Shown here one piece after another: positions 45,149 through 53,800 of a stretch of DNA of 64,000 bases. Source of the stretch: Conchocele bisecta (lineage: Eukaryota > Mollusca > Bivalvia > Lucinida > Thyasiridae); the NCBI GenBank assembly GCA_029237695.1, contig CM055265.1:123526834-123590833 (forward strand). Direction: 5' to 3'. The notes beneath the pieces were generated by a model, which was not told the origin of the DNA, did not search any database, and worked only from the letters and a program-made list of their open reading frames with translations. The position numbers were made by a program, and so were the translations under genes. How positions within the stretch are numbered: the first letter of the stretch is position 1; each line of letters opens with the position of its first letter.

Positions 45149-46354
45149 CTACCGAGCGGATCTACCGAGCGGATCAACAAACTCCTGCGGTCGTTGCGGG
45201 ACAAAAGAGAAGCTCGCTTCAAATTTATTTGAATTTACAACTCCGCGCCCGATCATCTTGGGTGGGAGCTTGATGATACCCGTGTTCACGTTCCCGTTGC
45301 GGCCAATTTTTTGATTGGTGGTTGCGACTACGATCTGATTATTGTAACCGTCAACCGGGTCATCTCGTAGTATCATATTGCTCGGCGCCATATAAAGACC
45401 TATTCCAAATGCGTAGTCTACCGGGGTGCGGGCAGTCTGCAAAACGTCTTGATAATTCTGGATCGCCTTCTGGAGGTCCACCTTAGCTGAGATGGCGTCC
45501 TCGACAAGTGCTAAGAATTGTTTTTGTGCGTCAAAGGCCGTTCTAGTACCAAGTATAGCGCTGCGCGTTTGCTTCTGTGAGGCGAGGATTGCCCATACGT
45601 ATATGCGAATGGATTCATTGAGACGAATAACCCCACCCTGCGTAAATCCAGTGCTTTCATCTAACATAAATGTGGTCCAAGCATTTCGCATCTGTGGAGT
45701 ATCACCCAGGTCTAGGTATTCCACATGGGCTACTTTAGTAGGCAGCCAATGGCAATCACCATCATTACACGCAAGTCCACCAAGCACTTCAGCACCGAAA
45801 GTCATCTTATTCAACTTATAATTATATTTAGTCCATGTTGCCATTTTTCTAACTGGTGGTGGGGTGGCCCCTCGAGCGCTCCATAGCCCTGAGAAATATA
45901 CTGGAACTTTATCCAGACGCTCCCCACTAACTAAGCCTTTAAGGTGAACTAACCCTAAACTGTTGGTCGGGGTGTATACTTTCTGTCTCCAGTCGGCGTC
46001 TTTTGATACCCCAAATTCGCTACACAATCTTTCGAACGCCTTACGGTCGTATGCGCTGGAAATGGGATCCCAGCCATCGTCTTGAGGCAGTGGAATACCT
46101 AGTTCTTTGAGAATCCTCCTAATTCTGTAATACACGTGAAAGTTGTAGACACTTCGGAGCATGATATTCTCGGATGTCAAATGGTCTTGATGCGAAACCA
46201 CGCATCCGGCCGTTGCGCACCATACAGCGAAATTTAGCTGGTTCTGCCAGAAGTTCATATGGGAAAACTCCCATCTTAGTAATACATCTTGACTAGTAGT
46301 CTTTGGAACTACATATTTCTCAAACGTGTTAAGGGAAATTGGTGGCAAAGCCAC
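45149..46354 (-). CDS. Large conserved Polinton protein, 401 codons (virion-type candidate)
   Basis: The frame is intact. It begins ALPPISLNTFEKYVVPKTTS and continues with FWQNQLNFAVWCATAGC (residues ~35-51), DRKAFERLCSEFGVS (~102-116), a middle with KMTFGAEVLGG, then GFTQGGVIRLNESIRIYVWAIL (~236-257), TAFDAQKQFLALVEDAIS (~270-287) and FGIGLYMAP (~315-323). This protein is highly conserved among invertebrate Polintons and lies among virion genes, so a structural role is likely but not shown. The first codon in this frame is GTG where relatives start with ATG, suggesting start loss. A related fragment lies in the MITE at 31580-31828. Confidence 0.82.
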   Translation of the reverse strand: MALPPISLNTFEKYVVPKTTSQDVLLRWEFSHMNFWQNQLNFAVWCATAGCVVSHQDHLTSENIMLRSVYNFHVYYRIRRILKELGIPLPQDDGWDPISSAYDRKAFERLCSEFGVSKDADWRQKVYTPTNSLGLVHLKGLVSGERLDKVPVYFSGLWSARGATPPPVRKMATWTKYNYKLNKMTFGAEVLGGLACNDGDCHWLPTKVAHVEYLDLGDTPQMRNAWTTFMLDESTGFTQGGVIRLNESIRIYVWAILASQKQTRSAILGTRTAFDAQKQFLALVEDAISAKVDLQKAIQNYQDVLQTARTPVDYAFGIGLYMAPSNMILRDDPVDGYNNQIVVATTNQKIGRNGNVNTGIIKLPPKMIGRGVVNSNKFEASFSFVPQRPQEFVDPLGRSAR

Positions 46355-46472
46355 TGTCCGGTCTAACCGTTATGGTTGGGTGTACAAGGCGGTTAACAAC
46401 GTCTTTTTGCGTGTATTTACCACCGACCGCGTACTTTGCATTAGAGTTAAAGCTAAATGCTTTTGTATCCAT
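46329..46472 (-). CDS. Small Polinton ORF, 47 codons, overlapping the 401-codon gene
   Basis: ATG at 46472, stop at 46329-46331. The peptide has KYAVGGKYTQKDVVNRL and PTITVRPDSG, protein-like and hydrophilic. It overlaps the beginning of the downstream 401-codon frame by 26 bp and lies head-to-head with the plus-strand gene starting at 46487, leaving only 14 bp between starts. Its intactness and placement suggest a genuine small gene. The resemblance to small ORFs next to this gene in other Polintons is from memory. It could alternatively be the N-terminal part of the 401-codon protein separated by a frameshift. Confidence 0.5.
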   Translation of the reverse strand: MDTKAFSFNSNAKYAVGGKYTQKDVVNRLVHPTITVRPDSGFATNFP

Positions 46473-46486
46473 TGAAAGATATTATT

Positions 46487-47250
46487 ATGTTTGCTACTAT
46501 CACTAATGTTCAAAAAGGGAGTTGTGAACTTCAAAAATTAATAGACAACTGCTGCGGACAACGCCGGGTAGGCCTTAGATCAATCATGTTCACGGTCGGA
46601 TGGAAAAACGTTGAAACGCTCGAGTTTTTCACATTAGAAGTCGAGGACGTCGAGTTTTTCGCATCAGAAACCGACTCCGAACATTTCCTCATAGATATGC
46701 CACATAGAATAGACGTAAATAGAGTCATAAGTCCACCAAAGGTTATAGTACCTCAGGGTCTTTGGAGTTTCGGAGATCTCCAAGCTTTTGTCGAGGAGAA
46801 GATTCCTGGTGTAGTCACTCTCGCAATCTCGAAAGCCACGGGGCTCACGACATTGACCGTTGAGAGGCGTTTAAGGATCTCACCGGGGTTGGGCTCACTG
46901 TTAGGATTTAAAATAACATACCCTTACAACGATGACGGAGTGTTGATCCTGGCGAGCACGTCGGCACGACCCCGGTGAACTTCGCCGTCACGAAAACTCT
47001 CGGGGTGCACCTGGATCGGGTGAACACATCGTACAACATGGTAGACGGCACTCCCAGCACATTACTGAAAACCGTGCCCGCCAGCGACTGTTTCTTTGGT
47101 GAGACCCTGACCTTAAACTTCCCACACCCCGAGATGAAAGTTTTGGAATCGGGACACATCCACGAGTTGAAGATTTCTATTCTTGATGATAAAGGGCGAG
47201 AGTTGAAGAACGATTACCCGATTTCGGTCGTCCTAAAAATTTCAAATTAA
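46487..47250 (+). pseudogene. Polinton virion-type protein, candidate minor capsid/penton, one frameshift
   Basis: An ATG at 46487 (preferred over 46457, which would overlap the divergent small ORF) opens MFATITNVQKGS. The first frame includes GLWSFGDLQAFVEEKIPGV near 46758-46815 and LGSLLGFK near 46890-46912. Near 46950 the frame shifts and coding continues with LGVHLDRVNTSYNMVDGTPS near 47000-47060, FGETLTLNFPHPEMKVL near 47095-47145 and the C-terminus ISVVLKIS. The second half matches the C-terminal block of a Polinton protein regarded as a penton-like minor capsid candidate: beta-rich, ~250 residues. The assignment is inferred. Neighbours are the fibre-like gene downstream and the 401-codon gene upstream. 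Confidence 0.7.
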
Positions 47251-47317
47251 TTAATTTTAAGAAAATTAATTAGAATTAAACGCATGTTCGTAATATATAT
47301 TATCAACATTATTGAAA

Positions 47318-49144
47318 ATGAGTATATACAGACCAGGTAGTTCTTCCGATTGGGTGACAAATTCAAAGAATTTGGAACCGACAGAAGGGGAATTCATCCC
47401 GACAGAGGGCGACTTTTTAACTACCCAAAAAACAAAGGCCTTGATCAATAGAACTATATCGGTGGCCACGGACGAGATTCACAAGAGTCTACTATCACAA
47501 CTTAGAGAATATGCCCTGGCTGTGAATACACAAAGTCGTGAAGAAACGCATACGGAACTAAACGAACTAGGTGAAAAAATAACCAAATTTCGAAAAGAGG
47601 CCCGGTTGGGGATTGATAAAGTCCGAGAAGACCACCAGGCGGACCTTACGGAGGCTTATGATGCGTTGCTCTTAAAGGACACTCTCAGCAAAGAAGCGAC
47701 ACTTACCGAACTAGACGGGAAAATAACAAAATTTCAAAAAGAGACCAGGTCGGATATTGATAAAGTCCGAGAAGACCGCCAGGCGGCCCTTATGGAGGGT
47801 TATGATACGTTGCGCTTAGAGGACTCTCTCATCAGAGAAGCGGCACTTACCGAACTAGACAAAAAAATAACCAAATTTCGAAAAGAGGCCAGGTCAGGTA
47901 TTGAGAAAGCCCGAGAAGACCACCAGGTGGACCTTACGGAGGCTTATGAGGTGTTGCGCTCAGAGGACTCTCTCGTCAGAGAAGCTGCGGTTGCTGAACT
48001 AGATAAAAAAATAACCAAATTTCGAAAAGAGACCCGGTCGGGTATTGATAAAGTCCGAGAAGACCACCAGTCGAACTTTGCGGAGGCCCTTGCGGAGGCT
48101 TATGATGCGTTGCGCTTAGAGGACTCTCTCAACAGAGAAGCTACACTTATTGAACTAGATGGGAAAATAGCCGAATTTCTGAAAGAGACCAGGTCGGGGG
48201 TTGAGGGGGTCCGAGAAGACCACAAGGAGGCCATTGCGGAGGCTTATGGGGCGTTGCGCTCAGAGGACTCTCTCAACAGAGAAGCGGCACTTACTGAACT
48301 AGACAAAAAAATAACCAAATTTCGAAAAGAGGCCCGGTTGGGGGTTGATGGGGTCCGAACGGGTATTGAGAAAGCCCGAGAAGACCACCAGGCCGACCTT
48401 ACGGAGGTTTATAGGGTGTTGCGCTCAGAGGACTCTCTCATCAGAGAAGCGGCGGTTGGTGAACTAGACGGAAAAATAACCGAATTTCAAAAAGAGGCCC
48501 GGTCGGGTGTTGAGAAAGTCCTAAAAGGCCACCAGGCAACCATTACGGAGGCTTATGATGCGTTGCGCTTAGAGGACTCTCTCAGCAGAGAAGCGGCACT
48601 TACCGAACTAGACGGAAAGATAACCGAAGTTTCTGATAAACTGAAACATGATCGTATAGCCGCGACCAAAGCTCTTGAGGAGGCCTCTTATAAGATTCGT
48701 ACTGAGGCATATAACGCAAACAGTGCGCTTGCCAGAATAGTGCGAACAATGAAAACGCTAAAACGTGCCATAACAGTTTGGGCTGAGAAGCAGGGCCCAT
48801 TGGTTGAGGGGCACTATGAATATTCGTTCGGTGCCAAAGCGAGTAATAAATGTGGGGGATACACTATGACAGCTGCAGGTGAAGATATCCAAATGGCGGT
48901 CTGCTCGGTTTAATGCTGATGGTAAACCTGTGGGCGCGGTCGCGATAAATATTAGTAGATAGAGAAAAGGGGAACGGGTGGTTGAGTCACTAAAATCTCT
49001 GGAGATAGTTCGACGGTGGTTTCGTTCTCCGGTTATGATCGAATTAGACTTTCCAAAGGTAGTGTTATTAACTTTGTTACGAAAATCGGTGACCTAGAGA
49101 GTTCTTCCACTATTGTCTCATTGTTAATTGAACTTATTTTGTAA
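47318..49144 (+). pseudogene. Coiled-coil fibre-like protein with decayed C-terminal head
   Basis: The start is ATG 47318. After a ~75-residue N-terminus come seven tandem 48-residue repeats (47564-48605) with ELDxKITKF, REDHQADLTEAY and LREDSLxREAA-type phases, strongly predicted coiled coil. DNA periods are 144 bp, with two longer units of 156 and 165 bp that keep frame. A linker with TMKTLKRAITVWAEKQ leads to a head domain (EYSFGAKASNKCGGYTM). The frame stops at 48911-48913, but homology continues in other frames: NADGKPVGAVAINI near 48912-48953 and VVSFSGYDRIRLSKGSVINF near 49020-49075 to a stop at 49142-49144. The layout resembles a trimeric attachment fibre, which is inference. Confidence 0.72.
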
Positions 49145-49164
49145 ATACTAATATATTGAAAATC

Positions 49165-49314
49165 ATGAACGAATCAACGCTTCCAATTGTCAATACCACT
49201 CCATCAACACTGTGTACAATTAACGAAAGAAGTTCAGATTTTAGGTTGAATAATATCGTCGCTATGCAGGATATTTTAGTTACAGAATATACAAATAGAA
49301 AAAAAATGATATAA
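49165..49314 (+). CDS. Small ORF, 49 codons, function unknown
   Basis: ATG at 49165, stop ending 49314. The peptide begins MNESTLPIVNTTPSTLC and ends with NRKKMI. It is polar, with no membrane segment. It follows the fibre-like gene by 20 bp on the same strand. I recognise nothing; it could be a genuine Polinton accessory gene or chance. Confidence 0.3.
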   Translation: MNESTLPIVNTTPSTLCTINERSSDFRLNNIVAMQDILVTEYTNRKKMI

Positions 49315-49334
49315 GAATCAAGGCGCGCGCCACC

Positions 49335-49421
49335 ATGCCCAAAATTGAGTGTACTGATTGGGATAAATTTAGGGAAAAACTTGGAGATAAAGTCGGAAGA
49401 AATGTTACAGCACCATTGTGA
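49335..49421 (+). CDS. Very short ORF with a strong Kozak context, 28 codons
   Basis: ATG at 49335 in the context GCGCGCGCCACCATGC, matching an optimal vertebrate-type Kozak sequence. The peptide is MPKIECTDWDKFREKLGDK and on to a TGA at 49419-49421. It is charged and helical. The GC-rich 15 bp upstream patch is unusual in this AT-rich part. No family is recognised; it may be a truncated exon-like remnant. Confidence 0.3.
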   Translation: MPKIECTDWDKFREKLGDKVGRNVTAPL

Positions 49422-49429
49422 TATTTTAT

Positions 49430-49766
49430 AAAATAATTATATTGGTGCAGTAAACAAATTTACATACCTATACAACATGTGTTTTTCACTGAGAATTACG
49501 CCGGATACAAAAATAAATTCAGATTGCCAGTTTACATACCACCGATAAGGAAAAATACACTCAAAGTATGACAACGGCGTTCCTATAAGACCGCTCGAGG
49601 TTGATGAAAAATAATTTCAGATAGCCCGTTTACATACCTTCGATAAGGAAAATACACTCGGCTATAAATTAATTAGTAGTTTTTTGTTTTTTTTTCAATA
49701 ATAATTTTTCAATATCTTTATAAGCGATATCGTAGAAATGTACATTCGTAAACGAATCGTTGGGTT
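49430..49766. repeat. AT-rich region with two diverged direct repeats
   Basis: Two copies of a segment with AGTTTACATACC...CGATAAGGAAAA and a following ATACACTC occur near 49530-49568 and 49628-49658. No gene is supported. They may be regulatory repeats or remnants. Confidence 0.5.
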
Positions 49767-50051
49767 TTAAAATTTTTTGATATACACCTTAGTTTCATAT
49801 CCGATACGCATTATCCGTCTTAATGTTCGTATTTGCCTCTTGTATAGTTGACATAATTGCCGGTATAATATTGGAAATGTAACGTTTTTATCGGAGCGTA
49901 ATAAATTACGCTGGTATTTCATGTATTCGATATCACCTAGTGTTCTCATTTTATAGAATTTATATACAGGATTATAACCCCCGTAAGCTTCGTAAACTTC
50001 TTCAACACAGTCATTAAAAATTTGGAATTCAAATTGTATTGTATTATCCAT
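49767..50051 (-). CDS. Polinton right-end ORF, 94 residues, unknown
   Basis: The frame is intact from ATG 50051 to 49767. The protein is tyrosine- and arginine-rich (VEEVYEAYGGYNPVYKFYKM early; QLYKRQIRTLRRIMRIGYE late), basic toward the C-terminus, with no membrane segment. It is AT-rich in codon usage, unlike the polymerase and integrase. It may bind nucleic acid, judging only from charge. It is next to the zinc-ribbon gene at the right terminus and on the same strand. Confidence 0.5.
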   Translation of the reverse strand: MDNTIQFEFQIFNDCVEEVYEAYGGYNPVYKFYKMRTLGDIEYMKYQRNLLRSDKNVTFPILYRQLCQLYKRQIRTLRRIMRIGYETKVYIKKF

Positions 50052-50165
50052 TTTCTCTAATAATATTGGTACTTGTTTTTTCTGTTCAATTTTCCAATTT
50101 TATAAAATTAGTTTGATAATGTTTTTTTTTACAGTGTTTTAATGCTGTAGAAACACCGTGACTTA

Positions 50166-50459
50166 TTAGATGGATTCTATCTTTCTAACTGACTTTTCGA
50201 TTTGAATTCTTACTAAACGATAATACTTGCGAGCACGTAATCCCTTGTTAGCCATTCGATGAGTAGCCTGAGTGCCACCGCATGGTGGACATAGCAATGA
50301 CTCGGCTTTGGTCCCTACCCCACAATGCCGACATGGGCGAGGTGAAACGGAACCTCTTCGCATCCATGCACGGTGATGTTTGCAATATTCGTAAATACCG
50401 GTGTGAAAACATCTCTCGTGACTACCTGTCTTCAACCACGCACACTTAACTAGAACCAT
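50166..50459 (-). CDS. Polinton zinc-ribbon protein next to the right terminal repeat
   Basis: The ATG at 50459 is chosen because the upstream continuation lies in the terminal repeat. It encodes 97 residues. Cys/His ligands are CAWLKTGSHERC (residues ~5-16), CKHHRAW, CRHCG and CPPCGG, forming two likely zinc-binding modules. A basic helical tail (LRARKYYRLVRIQIEKSVRKI) follows. Small proteins with the pattern C-x-W-x4-SHERC...CxxH...CRxCG...LCxxCG recur at Polinton ends, in my recollection. The role is possibly DNA-binding or transcriptional, not established. Intact frame. The promoter probably lies inside the terminal repeat. Confidence 0.72.
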   Translation of the reverse strand: MVLVKCAWLKTGSHERCFHTGIYEYCKHHRAWMRRGSVSPRPCRHCGVGTKAESLLCPPCGGTQATHRMANKGLRARKYYRLVRIQIEKSVRKIESI

Positions 50460-50468
50460 TATGTTATA

Positions 50469-50655
50469 TATATATACTGAGTATAACATAGGGATTTTTA
50501 TCTCTAATAGGGTGTATCTTCTCATGTCATAAATATATGGTCTCGCGGTAGTAGTATATAAGATTCACAAATGATACCATCATGCGGTGGAAGGTGCCGC
50601 GCGTAGCCGGTACCTTCCAGAGGTGATGGTATCATTGTGACTCTTATATACTACT
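50469..50655 (-). repeat. Right terminal inverted repeat of the Polinton
   Basis: It is the inverted copy of 36113-36297. The terminal hairpin-forming part is 50550-50655. Relative to the left end, the inner hairpin arm has a 2 bp difference (AAGATTCAC against AAGTCAC), and the inner TA run is longer. Confidence 0.95.
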
Positions 50656-50892
50656 AATTATGTATTAAATTAGTCAATGTTTCAATACGTCGAACGCCAT
50701 TTTTATAACCAGAGGCTCCACCTTGTTGACAATATTTCCCATTACTTGAACCATGTCACCACAGGTGCTCGATCAATTAAGAGTCAAACGGCCAATAACA
50801 TAGTAGTGTCGCAATTCGAACACACGTTTATAGGCGGGGCTTCATTCCAACAGACATGTGCACGCGAAGGGGCTGGGCCAACAATAAGATAG

Positions 50893-50980
50893 TTGTAGTT
50901 CGCATATTGAATTGTTAATAAACTAATTTCTTCGCTCGCTCGAAATTAATTTATTAAACATTCAATATATGAACTATAAT
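50893..50980. repeat. Palindrome ~88 bp
   Basis: The arms (TAGTTCGCATATTGAATTG...AATAAACTAATTTC and its inverse) surround TTCGCTCGCTCGAA near 50936. It is a small foldback in the receptor intron, right of the Polinton. Confidence 0.7.
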
Positions 50981-51896
50981 TATTACCTATAGTAACCATA
51001 GCGTTTTCAACGGCAATTGCGACCGTCTCTCCATAAGTCTACCTCGAAATGTTTTTGGCATTATTCTAAGCAATGCTATTGGCCGCGAGTAGCCACACCC
51101 TGTCACACAACAAGCGTGCATAGTATACATCAACAAACTCCAGAACTACAGAACAATTGGAAATTTGCATCGATTTGAAATTTCAAATGCGAACATTGCG
51201 AAGAAGTGCTTGCATGTGTTTGACTTTACATTTCATTTGTTCTGAACGATGTTTTTCTTTCCATAATATGTTTGATAAAGACGTTACGTCACTGGTTATA
51301 ACCTGAAACGTCATAGCAAGACACACGTGAGTATTGATGTACACTATTATATACATCTGAAACAAAATATGAAACTATACGTTTAACAGAAAAGCATGTC
51401 AGAATTAGGTTGGAATTATAAACGACATTTTCTCGATACTTTATCTGGGATGCAACCTATTAATAAAAGTCCAAGAATACTGGCTTCGGCATTCAGCCAG
51501 TATTGACATTTCCATATACATATCACCAATACATGCTCAATCAAAAAATGTTGGTAATTTCAAATAATACACACCAGCTGGTGTTAATCTTGCCCATATT
51601 ATCAATGTGTCTGAACATATATATCAGCGATACCAACTCACAATAAAGCAAGTTGATGGTCTAAGCCGGAGCTGTTGCACAGATCAGGCTCAGTCAACCA
51701 AGCTGCTTAATGCTTTATTCAAGCGCATTATTCAAGCATGTTGAAATAGTGAAAGTGAATTTGTTTAACGTCCCAGCAACAGGTAGCTATAGGTCATTGC
51801 GGGTTTCAAGTCTCATCCGAAAGACCAGTGGGATGGAAATACTACGAAAAATGTCTAAGGCAAGGTTTGAACACACAATCCTCGTATTGGAAGTCA

Positions 51897-52200
51897 GTAG
51901 CCGATTTCACCAACATTGCAAAGTATACTTATCTAGCAAAGTATACTTTGAGGGAGTAATCCTTTATTTTCGCCAAAATGCATTATTTCATATAGAACTA
52001 ACGACTGCATATATTTGATGATTAAAAGTATGCAGAATTATTATACTGAATTTATTACATTATCACAGCCAAATGGCTGTGATAATGTAATAAATTCGTA
52101 TAATAAAAATTAATATTTTTTTTCTTCAAATTGAAAATTTCTCCCTCAAAGTATACTTTGCTAGATAAGTATACTTTGCAATGTTGGTGAAATCGGCTAC
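51897..52200. mobile_element. Palindromic MITE, family M, copy 4
   Basis: The ends GTAGCCGATTTCACCAACAT and ATGTTGGTGAAATCGGCTAC are perfect inverted copies. The inner block AAAGTATACTTTGAGGGAG is inverted at AAAGTATACTTTGC, and the centre is ATCACAGCCAAATGGCTGTG near 52070. It is the best-preserved copy in the window. Confidence 0.9.
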
Positions 52201-52379
52201 TAATGTTCTAGCCCCTAGGCCACCACCATTTTGACATAAAGAAATGGACAAGTATTTGCAAGATTAGCGCAGACATAGAGAATAGTAGGTTAGTGCTGTG
52301 AATTGGAAAAACTAGATTGGTCAGTAAGCGAGGCTTACGGAATACCCCCCGCGTGGGCCCAGGTACCCCTAAAATATGT

Positions 52380-53657
52380 AAACATTTCCAAGTGTGTGGG
52401 CTTGTGACCTTGACTCTGGGATTAGCGCGAGCGGCATGAATGTGAATTTGTCACATGGTGGTAGAGGTCCATTGGAGCAATGAGTGTGTGAAATGTGAAG
52501 CAGATCCGAGCAAGGAAATAGAAGTTATAACCGAATTCTCTGATGTTAAGTTTTGTAAAGAGACTACCGTATAACCTCGAATTAACGCCCCCGGAGGCGT
52601 TACATTTTACAAAAGGGGGTCGTTTATTAGCCAGTAAAAAAAAAAAAAGAAAAAAATTACCAAGGACCGCCAATTTCAAACACAAATAAGGATTTAAGGA
52701 TCATTTGTGTTTGAAACTGGCGGTCATTGGTAATTTTTATTTTTTTTATTTGGGGGGGGGGGGGGGGGGGGGGCGTTTATTAGGAGGGGGGCGTTAATTC
52801 GAGGTTATACGGTATGTATGTGACGTTCACCTCGAGATCAGCGGGGATTTGTCACAGCATATGAAATATTAAGAATTTGCAATGAAAGAAATAGAAGTTA
52901 TAACATATTTCTCTGATGTTAAGTTTTGTAAAGAGACTAAGTATGTGACCTTGGGATTAGCGGGGGTTGGACAGTCGTAGATTTGTCACAGCATGATAGT
53001 ACAACCTTAGAAGAATGCACAAGTGAAATAATAAGAATTTTCAATGAAGGAAATAGAAGTTATAACTTATTTCTCTGATGTTAAGTTTTGTAAAGAGACT
53101 AAGTATTTGACCTTGACATTGGGATCAGCGGGGGTTGGACGGTCATGGATTTGGCACAGCATGGTATTAGAGCCCTACAGGAATGCATGTGTGAAATATT
53201 AAGAAATTTAGATGAAGGAAATAGAAGTTAGAACAATATTTCTCTGATGTTAAGTTTTGTAAAGAGACTAAGTATTTGACCATTGACCTTGGATCTGCGG
53301 GGGTTGGACGGTCGTGGATTTGGCACAGCATGGTAGTAGAGCCTTACAGGAATGCATGTGTGAAATATTAAGCATTTTAGATGAAGGAAATAGAAGTTAT
53401 AACAATATTTCTCTGATGTTAAGTTTATGGACTAAGTATTTGATCTTGACCTTGGGATCTGCGGGGGTTGGACGGTCGTGGATTTGGCACAGCATGGTAG
53501 TAGAGCCTTACAGGAATGCATGTGTGAAATATCAAGCATTTTAGAAGAAGGAAATAGAAGTTATAACAATATTTCTCTGATGTTAAGTTTACGGACGCAC
53601 TGACGGACGGACAACCTGACTCCAGTATACCCCCCACAACTCGTTGCGGGGGGTATA
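52380..53657. repeat. Tandem ~150-165 bp array ending in GGAC microsatellite and hairpin
   Basis: About six units contain TCTCTGATGTTAAGTTTTGT, GACTAAGTATTTGACC and GGATTTGGCACAGCATGGTA. The array ends ACGGACGCACTGACGGACGG and then a hairpin at 53626-53657 with arms TATACCCCCC and GGGGGGTATA. It is interrupted by the MITE at 52565-52814. Frames here are repeat translations. Confidence 0.85.
52565..52814. mobile_element. TA-flanked palindromic MITE with a long G-run
   Basis: The ends TACCGTATAACCTCGAATTA and TAATTCGAGGTTATACGGTA are inverted copies. A TA dinucleotide at each edge suits Tc1/mariner-type insertion. The inner arms (CAAACACAAAT... and inverse) fold around 52690. A run of more than 20 G lies near 52752-52773. 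Confidence 0.85.
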
Positions 53658-53800
53658 AATATCCGGCAAGGCTCAAGAATTTCTTTATTTCTCATCAGAA
53701 GTATATGTTGTGACCACTCATTTGAACCGTCTCGCCGAGATGGTTCAAATGAGTGGTCACAACATATACTTTGGTTCAGAAACAAGAGGGCCATGATGGC

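Larger units (their letters stand above)
36113..50655. mobile_element. Maverick/Polinton element, complete ends, 14.5 kb
   Basis: The element is bounded by ~186 bp terminal inverted repeats starting AGTAGTATATAAGAG. A 5 bp AATTA flanks both ends (36108-36112, 50656-50660). Its diagnostic genes are a protein-primed family-B polymerase, a retroviral-like integrase, an FtsK/HerA-type packaging ATPase and a set of conserved Polinton virion-type and small membrane proteins. No adenain-type maturation protease was recognised. Several genes are frameshifted and the polymerase lacks palm motif B. The element sits in the intron of a minus-strand receptor gene and is markedly more GC-rich in its polymerase and integrase genes than its surroundings. 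Confidence 0.95.

Noticed and set aside
49320..49340. Vector contamination suggested by the GCGCGCGCCACCATG patch
   Set aside because: The flanks are continuous AT-rich Polinton-like sequence with no vector, tag or promoter sequence; treated as natural but curious.
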